Source: an uncultured cyanobacterium (lineage in GTDB: Bacteria > Cyanobacteriota > Cyanobacteriia > PCC-6307 > Cyanobiaceae). Taken from it: 64,000 nucleotides of DNA. The DNA lies in the NCBI GenBank assembly GCA_903871775.1, contig CAIQIA010000026.1, positions 218,918 through 282,917 on the forward strand, read 5' to 3'. Every line of letters begins with the position of its first letter. Positions within the stretch are counted from its first letter, which is position 1. This document shows positions 57,636 through 64,000 of this stretch, piece by piece. The position numbers were made by a program, and so were the translations under genes. The notes beneath the pieces were generated by a model that was not told the origin of the DNA, did no database searches, and was given only the letters and a program-made list of their open reading frames with translations.

Positions 57636-57741
57636 GCGGGGTATCTCCCTCTTTCGTGCTCCATCTTTGACCTGCTGGGACTTTCTGGCGGGTGCGGGCG
57701 GATACGGGGAACCGGCCCTGCGGGCACCTGCCTTGGCCATC

Positions 57742-58296
57742 TCAGGTGAGACAGCCACGAGCGTCGGCCAGGCGCGCCCCCTCCTGCACGGCCGTGATGC
57801 AGCGCTGGGCGCGGCGCTTGGCATCGTCCTGGCCCTGGGCGCGCAGCAGGTAGGCCTCCATCGCCTCCGGGGTTTCGATCAGCGCCAGCAGGCCGGTGGT
57901 GCGCGCACCGAGGGAACCATCGGCGAGCAGGCGGCTCACCAGGCCGTGCTCCCACAGCTGCTCCCCTGGGGAGCCAGCTGCAAAAAGCTCCTGGCGGAGC
58001 ACCCCCAGCAGCGATTGCTTGAGGGCATCGAGCTGGCCCGACCGCAGCCGGCGGCTGTTGGGTAGGCCGGCCGCAGGGCCCGCCGGAACCGCGGCGGGAC
58101 GATCCGAGCTGTGCTCCACGCTCCAGCTCAGGCCGGTGCCCGGCAGCCCCACAGTCGTGCGCGGCCCACCGCTGCGGTTCACCGGGATGTTGAACGAAGC
58201 CCCCCGCCCGCCGAGGGAGATCGAGCTCAGTCCACCGCTGGAGAAGTTGAAACGCAGGGGGCCCAGACGGGCTGAGCGGCGGAGACGGAAGCCCAT
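57742..58296 (-). CDS. DUF4236 domain protein, full-length copy
   Basis: 184 residues. The N-terminal DUF4236 core reads MGFRLRRSARLGPLRFNFSS, GGLSSISLGGRGASFNIPVN and GGPRTTVGLPGTGLSWS, which is the family signature of a glycine-rich beta domain. The C-terminal half is helical (LSQ-like QALKQSLLG and EAMEAYLLRAQGQDDAKRRAQR). DUF4236 proteins are common in plasmids, phage and genomic islands and have no known role. Compare the deleted copy at 53959. Confidence 0.85.
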   Translation of the reverse strand: MGFRLRRSARLGPLRFNFSSGGLSSISLGGRGASFNIPVNRSGGPRTTVGLPGTGLSWSVEHSSDRPAAVPAGPAAGLPNSRRLRSGQLDALKQSLLGVLRQELFAAGSPGEQLWEHGLVSRLLADGSLGARTTGLLALIETPEAMEAYLLRAQGQDDAKRRAQRCITAVQEGARLADARGCLT

Positions 58297-58905
58297 GGCA
58301 ATCAGTGGTTCGGCCCTGAGGGATGGCCCGAGCAGGATTCAGGTTGCCGCGCGGATGCAGCAGTCCGCAACTCCATGCGCCCTGCGCATAGAACCGTCTG
58401 CTCTGCAGACTCCAGAGGAGGGGAATGGCGCCTCAGAAGTATTGCTGTGACAGGGTTTTGGGAGGTACGGGAACAGGCACTCCAGCGGGCCACCGCCACT
58501 CGAAAAGGGGCGTACTTTGAACTTGAGGGGAGGCCCGGGCTCCAACCCGGGTCCCACCCTCCCCAAGAGTCCGGCCAGGGATCACCCGAGCCGGTGCGCA
58601 TCGCGGAGGTGCGAGTGATGGAAAGGGTTACCGAACACCCACGTGAACTCGGTGGCGCAGCGAGAACGCCATCCCGTAGCTGCAGAGAGCCATACGCCAC
58701 TTCTGATTCCCGCGAGATGAACCTCAGGGCTGCATAACCCGAGCCGGGGTCACAACCGAGAAGGTCAAGCTTTGAGCATCTCTTCCCAGAGACGTGATCC
58801 CTTTTCCTCTCCTGTCAGGCACAAGGCAGGCCATGGGTGAACGACAGACACCCGATCCGATCAGGCCCCAGATGCCAAGGTCTGGATCCGCAACCGGTGC
58901 TAAGG
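58297..58905. other. Non-coding stretch with strong secondary structure; no gene recognised
   Basis: About 600 bp lie between the DUF4236 gene and the HupE pseudogene. Open frames on both strands give low-complexity Arg/Ser/Pro proteins without homology I recognise. The centre (58530-58570) contains a GGGGAGG/CCTCCCC outer stem with an inner CCCGGG/CCCGGG stem. The part 58590-58740 looks RNA-like, with many short GC helices. No riboswitch, tRNA, intron end or transposase could be identified. Confidence 0.4.
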
Positions 58906-58917
58906 CGCCCCCCACGG

Positions 58918-59421
58918 GGCGGCTTCGTGGCGGGGTTCCTTCATCCGATCAGCGGCCTCGACCACGTGGTCGCCATGGTGGCCGTGGGCTTGTGAGGTGC
59001 GGTGCTTGGGCCGCCGGCGCTGTGGGTGCTGCCGGTGGCCTTTCCAATGGTGATGGCCTTCGGGGGGCTGCTAGGCCTGCTGGGCGTTCCGATCCCGGGC
59101 GTGGAGATCGGCATCGCCGTTTCAGGGCTGGTGATGGGCCTGATGGTGCTGTTCGAGCTCAGGCCACCGATCTGGTTCGCGGCACTGGTCGTGTCCGCCT
59201 TCGCGGTCTTCCACGGCCATGCCCATGGCGCGGAACAGCCGGCGGGCAGCAATGCCCTGCTCTACAGCCTCGCCTTCGTGATCGCCACCGGGCTGCTCCA
59301 CCTGGTCGGGATCCTGCTGGGTGAAACGCGGCGCTGGCCTGGCGGGCGGCGCTTCGTGCAAGCAGCTGGTGGCGGCGTGGCGTTGGTGGGGCTGTGGTTC
59401 CTGGAGCAGGCGTTGCGATGA
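58918..59421 (+). pseudogene. HupE/UreJ-family metal transporter, nonsense mutant
   Basis: Starting at 58918 the frame reads GGFVAGFLHPISGLDHVVAMVAVGL, then TGA (58993-58995) where the family has Trp, then GAVLGPPALWVLPVAFPMVMAFGG and so on to 59421. HupE motifs (HPISGLDH, VFHGHAHGAE) are intact on both sides. No start codon or signal peptide is found before GGF. A fragment could be translated from ATG 59035 or GTG, but the first helices would be lost. Confidence 0.85.
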
Positions 59422-59936
59422 CCCTGACGATGGCCCTGGCCTTGCCTTTGGCTCATCTGGCGGGCGCTGACCTTGGTCCCTGGTGGGCTGGGATGGCTCA
59501 GCTGTTCCTGGAGCCCACGACTCTGCTCCAGGTGATCGGCCTGGTGCTGCCGTTGGCCTGGCTGCTCGGCGCCCTGATCGGCCTGTCTTTGCAGTCCGAA
59601 CTGCTGTGGCAGGTTCCATGCACCGCCCTGGTGGCTGTGGTTGGTCTGCTGGTGGCCCTGCAGGTGCGTCTGGGCCCTCGGGTTTTGTTGGCTCTGGCTG
59701 CTCTCCTGACCCTCCTGTTCGCCCTGGTGGCAGGCGCGTCCCTCGCCGGTCATGCGGGAGCCGTGGTGGCCCTACTCGGGGAGACCGTCTCGCTTGCGTT
59801 GGTCTCCAGCAGTCTCTACACGTTGTTGGAGCCGCCCCACCCCCGCTGGCGGGCGATCGGCCTACGGGTTGCCGGCAGCTGGATCACGGCCGCTTCCCTG
59901 CTGATGCTGGGCTGGCTGGCGCGCCATCCCCAGTAA
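59418..59936 (+). CDS. Integral membrane protein downstream of HupE pseudogene
   Basis: 172 residues with about five helices from a start overlapping the HupE stop (ATGA). It has no clear catalytic motif; hydrophobic segments include VIGLVLPLAWLLGALIGLSL and VLLALAALLTLLFALVAGA. Position directly behind HupE suggests it once belonged to the same transport operon. I do not recognise the family. Confidence 0.65.
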   Translation: MTLTMALALPLAHLAGADLGPWWAGMAQLFLEPTTLLQVIGLVLPLAWLLGALIGLSLQSELLWQVPCTALVAVVGLLVALQVRLGPRVLLALAALLTLLFALVAGASLAGHAGAVVALLGETVSLALVSSSLYTLLEPPHPRWRAIGLRVAGSWITAASLLMLGWLARHPQ

Positions 59937-59963
59937 TGCCCCAGGGGCTTTCCAGCCGCACAA

Positions 59964-60130
59964 TGGAGGTAACGGTTCCAGCGGGTCACTCCCTGGAGGT
60001 AACGAGGAAAGTCCGGTGGGGTGCAGGCATGGCCTGAGCTGAGTCCGGCACTGTCCCGCAGCTGTGATGGGGACCAGCGATGGCTCCCTCAGTCAGAACG
60101 CTCGCCGTCTCCCACCCCTTCATCACCGGC
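59964..60130 (+). ncRNA. Cobalamin riboswitch (B12 element)
   Basis: The conserved parts occur in order: a 5' arm with GGAGGTAACGGTTCC (59964-59978), GAGGAAAGTCCGGTG (60004-60018), GAGTCCGGCACTGTCCCGCAGC (about 60041-60062) with the core CTGTCCCGCA followed by GCTGTGATGG, and a 3' AGTCAGAACGCTCGCCGT (60091-60108). This matches the B12 aptamer: G-run/AAAGTCCGGTG, the B12 box and the closing AGTCAG-type segment. It lies in the leader of the intact hupE gene (ATG 60148), so cobalamin should repress that gene. Confidence 0.85.
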
Positions 60131-60147
60131 GCGGACCGGCTCTCTCG

Positions 60148-60753
60148 ATGACCCAATCCTTTTCGGCCAGGTCCCTGGCCCTGCTTGGCGGTGCGGCCGC
60201 CCTGGCGTTGCTGCTCGATCAACCGGCCCAGGCCCATGGCATCGCCCACGGCGGCATCGCCACCGGTTTCCTGCATCCAATCAGCGGCCCCGACCACCTG
60301 ATGCTGCTGATCGCTGTGGGGGCCGCCGCCTCCAGCATCTCTGCCCAGCTGCTGCTCTGGGCCCTGGCCGGCGCGATCGGCGGTGGGGTCTTCGGGGCGC
60401 TGGGCGGCACGTTGCCGGCCCAGGAATTCCTGGCAGCGCTGGCGATCAGCGCGGTGGCGGTGCTGGTGCTGCGGACCCTGCGCTCCCAGCAGAACCCCCA
60501 ACTGGGGGCCTGCGCCGCCCTGGTGGCCGCAGCGGTGGCGGTTCACGCGATGCTTCACGGCCTTGAAGCCCCGGCCGATGGCTCCGCTGCTCTCTGGTGG
60601 TTAGGGGCTTTCACGGGTTCGGTGCTGGTGAGCGGCGGCAGCTTTCTGCTGCTGCGGCGCCTGCCACTGGCCTGGACCCGTGGATTGGCCCTGCTGCTCG
60701 CGCTCTGCGGTGGCGTGGCGGCCCTGGGGCCGGCCGGGCTGCTGATCCGCTGA
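60148..60753 (+). CDS. HupE/UreJ-family transporter (probable cobalt/nickel), intact copy
   Basis: 201 residues. A signal-peptide-like start (SLALLGGAAALALLLDQPAQA) is followed by the mature HGIAHGGIATGFLHPISGPDHLMLLIAVG, with the His motifs of HupE. About six helices follow, with VHAMLHGLEAPADG as the second His-containing loop (the family has HGHAHG). The cobalamin riboswitch upstream indicates a cobalt or B12-precursor role; nickel is also known for this family. ATG 60148 was chosen to keep the signal peptide. Confidence 0.88.
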   Translation: MTQSFSARSLALLGGAAALALLLDQPAQAHGIAHGGIATGFLHPISGPDHLMLLIAVGAAASSISAQLLLWALAGAIGGGVFGALGGTLPAQEFLAALAISAVAVLVLRTLRSQQNPQLGACAALVAAAVAVHAMLHGLEAPADGSAALWWLGAFTGSVLVSGGSFLLLRRLPLAWTRGLALLLALCGGVAALGPAGLLIR

Positions 60754-60867
60754 GCAAGACCACGGAAGGATGACCCAGCCGGGGGAATCGGTCCGGTGCC
60801 TCATGGCTCGACGATGCGCCGTTGTTCCAGGCCTGCTCAGGCACCACCTTCTGCCTACGATTGACTC

Positions 60868-61095
60868 ATGGCATTCCCCCGGATCAGTCACGATCCCGCC
60901 GTGATGGGCGGCAAGCCCTGCATCCGCGGGCTGCGCATCACGGTGGGCACGATCGTGGGGCTGATCGCCAGCGGCAGCAGCCGCGAGCGGATTCTGCAGG
61001 CCTACCCACTGCTGGAACCTGCCGACATCGATGAGGCCCTGGCTTACGCCGCCTGGCGGATGGAGGAACGAGAAGAGGCGCTGGTCCTGAGCTGA
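60868..61095 (+). CDS. DUF433 antitoxin-like protein
   Basis: 75 residues with the DUF433 pattern PRISHDPAVMGGKPCIRGLRITV followed by a helix-turn-helix-like segment (VGTIVGLIASGSSRERILQAYPLL) and ADIDEALAYAAW. It is coupled to the next gene by a TGATG overlap. DUF433 proteins commonly pair with DUF5615 PIN-like proteins as toxin-antitoxin-like modules. Confidence 0.88.
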   Translation: MAFPRISHDPAVMGGKPCIRGLRITVGTIVGLIASGSSRERILQAYPLLEPADIDEALAYAAWRMEEREEALVLS

Positions 61096-61469
61096 TGACC
61101 AGGATTCTGGTCGATATGAACCTGTCCACCGAATGGATCCCCCTGTTGGTAGCTGCCGGGCATGAGGCGGTCCACTGGTCCGAAGTGGGTGATCCGAGGG
61201 CGCCTGACACGGCCTTGATGCAGTGGGCCTTGGACAATGCCTACGCCGTGTTCACCCACGATCTGGACTTTGGGACCATGCTCGCCCTCAGCGGCGCCAC
61301 CGGTCCCAGCGTGCTGCAGGTGCGTTGTCTGAACGTGCTGCCAGCAGCAATCGGGCCCCTGGTGCTGTCACTGCTCAGGACCTACGCCAACGAGATCGAG
61401 CAAGGGGCGCTGGTGGTGGCTGACGAACGCCGTGAACGGGTGCGGATCCTGCCACTCAGCTCTGCCTGA
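61095..61469 (+). CDS. DUF5615 PIN-like toxin candidate
   Basis: 124 residues. ILVDMNLSTEWIPLLVAAGHEAVHWSEVGD carries the first Asp, and AVFTHDLDFGTMLALSG carries the D-x-D of the PIN-like site. The fold and neighbour order match DUF433-DUF5615 modules, in which DUF5615 is thought to be the ribonuclease-like partner. Toxicity is not shown here. The start codon overlaps the antitoxin stop. Confidence 0.85.
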   Translation: MTRILVDMNLSTEWIPLLVAAGHEAVHWSEVGDPRAPDTALMQWALDNAYAVFTHDLDFGTMLALSGATGPSVLQVRCLNVLPAAIGPLVLSLLRTYANEIEQGALVVADERRERVRILPLSSA

Positions 61470-61500
61470 ACCGCTAGCTCGTAGATCAAAGCCACCAAAA

Positions 61501-61538
61501 TGGCGATCTCGAGATGGTCATGGACCAATAGATCGCCA
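61501..61538. repeat. 9-bp inverted repeat before the AbrB-like gene
   Basis: TGGCGATCT (61501-61509) and AGATCGCCA (61530-61538) are exact inverted copies separated by 20 bp. The element is 56 bp before the ATG of the AbrB-like gene. It could be a regulator site, a hairpin in the leader or an IS remnant; none can be chosen. Confidence 0.35.
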
Positions 61539-61593
61539 CCTGGGCCTACCACGGTTGGCAATTAGGGTTTGTCCATCAGCCCAGCCCCACATC

Positions 61594-61959
61594 ATGCTCA
61601 CCGGAACTGAACTGCTCGCCAAAGTCAAGGAGCTGGGCGATGTCTCCAAGTCCGATCTGGTGCGCAGCTGCGGCTACGTCAGCACCAAGAAGGACGGGGC
61701 CGAGCGCCTGAACTTCACCGCCTTCTACGAGGCGCTGCTGGAGGCCAAGGGCATGAACCTCGGTGCCGGCAGCAGCGGAGGCAAAGGGCGGCCTGGCCGC
61801 AGCCTGAGCTTCGTGACCAAGGTCCAGTTCAGTGGCAACCTGCTCGTCGGCAAGGCCTACACCGCCCAGCTGGGCCTGCAGCCCGGCGATGAGTTTGAGA
61901 TCAAGCTCGGCCGCAAGCAGATCAAGCTCATCCCCCTGGGGGCTGCCGAGGAGGAGTGA
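61594..61959 (+). CDS. cyAbrB-like transcription factor
   Basis: 121 residues. The N-terminal cyanobacterial part is ELLAKVKELGDVSKSDLVRSCGY, then KKDGAERLNFTAFYEALLEAKG. The C-terminal AbrB-type strand-turn segment is FVTKVQFSGNLLVGKAYTAQLGLQPGDEFEIKL. The order matches cyAbrB proteins, which bind DNA and tune carbon/nitrogen genes. Here it lies in an accessory region, so it may be an extra copy rather than the core one. Confidence 0.9.
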   Translation: MLTGTELLAKVKELGDVSKSDLVRSCGYVSTKKDGAERLNFTAFYEALLEAKGMNLGAGSSGGKGRPGRSLSFVTKVQFSGNLLVGKAYTAQLGLQPGDEFEIKLGRKQIKLIPLGAAEEE

Positions 61960-62119
61960 AGCCACCCCTTTCAGATCTCAGCGCCCTCACTTCCCAAGAC
62001 CAGGGAACGCAGGGACGCGCAGCTTTGGCTTGCTCGGGGCCTCTCCAGTCTGGGGCCTTCCTGCGTCTGGCCCCCACTGGGATCGGTCCCGTCGCTGCGC
62101 CGCTCTCGGCGCCGATTCC

Positions 62120-62443
62120 ATGGCCGATCGCTCTGCTGCGGCTTCTCCGTTCTGCCGGCCTGAGGAAGATCCGTTCCTGCTGCTCGAATCCAGCCTCAAG
62201 GCGATCGAGAGGATCCTGCAGCTGCGGCGGGGGCTGCCGCTGCGCCGCACCTGGATCGAGCAGCCCTATGGCGAGGAGGAGATCACGATCCTGGTAGAGG
62301 AGGTGATCCCCGCGATCCAGCAATGTCTGGCGCGGGTGGATGAGCTCGATGAGCGGCTGCTGGCCCAGCAGGAGCTGCTGCAGCGCTGCCAGCTGGAGGC
62401 CGAGCGCAAGGCGCTGGCTGAGCTGCGGTTGCAGATGGCCTGA
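62120..62443 (+). CDS. Small helical hypothetical protein
   Basis: 107 residues from ATG 62120. The body is mostly amphipathic helix with heptad-like Leu/Ile spacing (LLLESSLKAIERILQLRRG, EEEITILVEEVIPAIQQCLARVDELDERLLAQQELLQRC), probably a coiled coil. There are no catalytic motifs. It lies between the AbrB-like gene and a TA pair in the same direction. I do not recognise the family. Confidence 0.6.
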   Translation: MADRSAAASPFCRPEEDPFLLLESSLKAIERILQLRRGLPLRRTWIEQPYGEEEITILVEEVIPAIQQCLARVDELDERLLAQQELLQRCQLEAERKALAELRLQMA

Positions 62444-62483
62444 GGCTCCCTGGGGGGCTGCGCCCCCCCTTTCAAGATGGGCG

Positions 62484-62501
62484 CCGTACAGTGTCCGTAC
62501 G
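62484..62501. promoter_or_regulatory. Direct repeat CCGTAC x2, likely TA operator
   Basis: CCGTAC occurs at 62484-62489 and 62495-62500 with an 11-bp period (one helical turn), 18 bp before the GTG of the DUF1778 gene. Antitoxins of that family are RHH proteins that bind such repeats, so an autoregulatory operator is likely. Confidence 0.45.
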
Positions 62502-62518
62502 TTCTGGGGTCTGTCGTT

Positions 62519-62839
62519 GTGACCAGCACCAAGCCGCAGGGCCACCGGCCGGCCAAGACCAGCCGCATCGAGCTGCGGGCCACAGAAGACGACCGCGACC
62601 TGCTGGATCGGGCCGCCGCTGCCCTCGGCACCGACCGCAGCTCCTTCCTGCTCGCCCAGGGGCGCCTCGCCGCCCAGCGGGTGTTGGCCGACCGCGAGCA
62701 GTTCGTGCTTGATGCCAACGCCCAGCAGGAATGGGAGCGGATCAACAGCCGCCCGGCCCGCAGCCTGCCTGGGCTGACGCGCCTGCTGGAGCGGCCCTCG
62801 CCCTTTGCCCCATCGGCTGTCGATCAGCCCCAGCCGTGA
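62519..62839 (+). CDS. DUF1778 antitoxin (TacA-like)
   Basis: 106 residues from GTG 62519. The RHH part is SRIELRATEDDRDLLDRAAAALG, then DRSSFLLAQGRLAAQRVLAD, the DUF1778 pattern. An acidic, proline-rich C-terminus with RPARSLPGLTRLLERPSPF wraps the toxin in the related TacAT systems. Translation is coupled to the acetyltransferase by a GTGA overlap. Confidence 0.9.
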   Translation: MTSTKPQGHRPAKTSRIELRATEDDRDLLDRAAAALGTDRSSFLLAQGRLAAQRVLADREQFVLDANAQQEWERINSRPARSLPGLTRLLERPSPFAPSAVDQPQP

Positions 62840-63351
62840 GCCGCTACAGCCCGCCGGAGCTGCTGGCGGCGCGTCACCAGCTTGCCGGCTTCCGCTGCAG
62901 CTCAGAGGAGCAAACAGCCTGGCTGGTGGAGATGGCCAAGCAGGCCCATGGCACCGGCACCACCCGGGTGTTTGTGGTCACCGAGGTGGATCAGCCCTAC
63001 GTCGTTGCTTGTTACGCCTGGTGCATGGCGAGCGTGGGCATCACGCAGCTGCCCGAGAGGCTGCGCCGTGGCGCCGGTCGCTACCCCCAGCCCGTCGCCC
63101 TGCTGGCCCGCCTGGGAGTCGACGAACGCCATGAAGGCCAGGGCCTCGGTGCGGCCCTGCTGCTGGATGTGATCAGCCGGGCCAGCAGCCTCAGCGACGC
63201 CATCGGTTGCCGCGGCTTGCTGGTGCATGCCGCATCCGAGCAGGCCCGCAGCTTCTACGAGCACCTGATCCCGGAGTTCGAGCGTTCGCCCACCGATCCA
63301 CTGCACCTGCTGCTGCTGCTCAAGGACATCCGCCGCACGCTCGGGCGTTGA
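62836..63351 (+). CDS. GNAT-family toxin (TacT-like acetyltransferase)
   Basis: 171 residues from GTG 62836. The acetyl-CoA site is LGVDERHEGQGLGAALLLDVI (R/Q-x-x-G-x-G/A near residue 98), with a late Tyr in ARSFYEHLIPEF. The order antitoxin-toxin and sequence pattern match TacAT systems, which acetylate aminoacyl-tRNAs and stop translation. Substrate in this case is unknown. Confidence 0.9.
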   Translation: MSRYSPPELLAARHQLAGFRCSSEEQTAWLVEMAKQAHGTGTTRVFVVTEVDQPYVVACYAWCMASVGITQLPERLRRGAGRYPQPVALLARLGVDERHEGQGLGAALLLDVISRASSLSDAIGCRGLLVHAASEQARSFYEHLIPEFERSPTDPLHLLLLLKDIRRTLGR

Positions 63352-63562
63352 ACCCACTCTCACACTCCTCGCGGCCAGAGCAGGCCGGTTGCGGGCCGTG
63401 CCGCTCCGCCACCCGTTTCCCCACCGCCACCACCACCGCTGCCTCCACCACCGGAGCCGGTAAGCAGGGGCCCTGCTGCGGGTGCTGACGGGCACCCACC
63501 GCGCTCATCGGCGGGAAGTGGCGGATGAAGTCCGCCGTGCCGGTGATGAGCTGCATCCCGCC

Positions 63563-63769
63563 ATGACATCCGCAACCGATCGACTGCTGCGGCTCCCGGA
63601 GGTGGTCCACCGGGTCGGCCTCTCACGCACCACCATCTACAGCCTGATCTCCACAGGCGAGTTCCCCAGGCAGATCGTGATTGCCCCCCGGGCGGTGGCC
63701 TGATCCCAGCAGGAGCTGGAGGCCTGGATCACCTCAAAGCGTCAGGCGGCCTGCGGCGCTGACGGTTGA
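63563..63769 (+). pseudogene. AlpA-type phage/island regulator, interrupted by TGA
   Basis: The frame from ATG 63563 reads LLRLPEVVHRVGLSRTTIYSLISTGEFPRQIV, the winged-helix core of AlpA excisionase-like regulators, up to RAVA. A TGA then stands at 63701-63703 where the family has Trp. The same frame continues SQQELEAWITSKRQAA to a final TGA at 63767-63769, which is the usual AlpA end. It overlaps the convergent integrase 3' end. The shortened protein would lack its last helix. Confidence 0.8.
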
Positions 63770-64000
63770 CCAGCCATCTCTGCGCTCAGCGCTGAAACCG
63801 GGGCCAGACCGGCTGTGACGGCCACCACATCGAGCAGATCGGCCCAGCGCTGCAACATCTCGGAGCGCTCCTCGAGGTACTCGGCCCAGTCGTAGGCGCG
63901 GCTGACGCTGTTGCCATCGGCATGGGCCAGCTGCTTTTCGGTGACCACCCGGGGGATCTTGAGCTGCTCGATGCAGTTGGTCTGCCCGAAACCCCTGAAG
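63742..64000 (-). CDS. C-terminal part of a P4-like tyrosine integrase (runs off window)
   Basis: 86 residues are visible from the window edge to the stop at 63742. The sequence VVTEKQLAHADGNSVSRAYD followed by WAEYLEERSEMLQRWADLLD is the typical end of P4-type integrases, including the LAH box and the Tyr of SRAYD where strand cleavage occurs. The catalytic Arg parts lie outside. Integrase beside alpA marks the end of an integrated element; an attachment site would lie beyond the window. Confidence 0.85.
   Translation of the reverse strand, partial: FRGFGQTNCIEQLKIPRVVTEKQLAHADGNSVSRAYDWAEYLEERSEMLQRWADLLDVVAVTAGLAPVSALSAEMAGQPSAPQAA

Noticed and set aside
58375..58737. A 120-codon frame on the plus strand in the orphan segment
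   Set aside because: Its composition is low-complexity and Arg/Ser-rich, the opposite strand is equally open, and the region looks like structured RNA.
58430..58740. Group II intron remnant
   Set aside because: No domain V hairpin, no AY 3' end and no maturase gene were found; the RNA-like appearance alone is insufficient, so it is listed as unexplained.
60004..60014. GAGGAAAGTCC, a hallmark of bacterial RNase P RNA
   Set aside because: The sequence around it lacks the other P RNA conserved regions, while the following CTGTCCCGCA box and its position in the hupE leader fit a cobalamin riboswitch.

Overview
The window looks like a high-GC unicellular cyanobacterium of the Synechococcus/Cyanobium type. 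This is inferred from gene content: cyanobacteria-typical families (DUF3110, DUF1257/Ycf35-like, DUF1350, a cyAbrB-like regulator, plant-type ferredoxins, a glycine-rich RRM protein, an SphX/PstS pair) and tight packing with many stop/start overlaps. The species cannot be fixed from sequence alone.

Left part (1-35 kb) is ordinary core chromosome. It holds rpmB and htpG, two ferredoxins, hisZ, an inositol monophosphatase and tRNA-Ser(GGA). A phosphate block follows: a stand-alone phosphate-binding protein converges on pstS-pstC-pstA-pstB across a bidirectional terminator. Next come dnaK-dnaJ-DUF3110-murQ, mtnP, a cyclophilin, ribBA, argC, purN, a DUF1257 gene, an M61 peptidase, a peptidoglycan amidase, pgi, a HAD phosphatase, acs, a Ca-type P-ATPase, a DUF1350 gene, a PrxQ-type peroxiredoxin, an exonuclease, petF and tRNA-Pro(GGG). 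Several convergent pairs overlap at their 3' ends.

Middle part (34-48 kb) holds a YhhQ-like transporter, a giant transglutaminase/DUF2126 protein, a 1079-residue RTX subtilase, two paralogous GDT1/UPF0016 metal exporters, a desaturase, an RRM protein, a peroxiredoxin, a CDF metal exporter and a two-component system. Both halves of that two-component system carry lesions: a 15-bp tandem duplication in the regulator and a frameshift at a G8 run in the kinase.

Right part (48.4-64 kb) is accessory and partly decayed. It has a truncated, frameshifted P-type ATPase fused end-to-end to an hsdM relic, then VapBC with an overlapping-palindrome operator, a glutaredoxin-MauE protein and an in-frame RsmE-DUF305 fusion. 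Two copies of a DUF4236 gene flank a rhodanese/ChrA/VOC module. An unexplained structured stretch follows, then a HupE pseudogene broken by TGA and an intact HupE gene under a cobalamin riboswitch. The end holds further toxin-antitoxin pairs (DUF433/DUF5615 and DUF1778/GNAT), a cyAbrB-like gene, a broken alpA and the C-terminus of a P4-type integrase running off the window. Together these suggest the edge of an integrated island and a long-term insertion hotspot.
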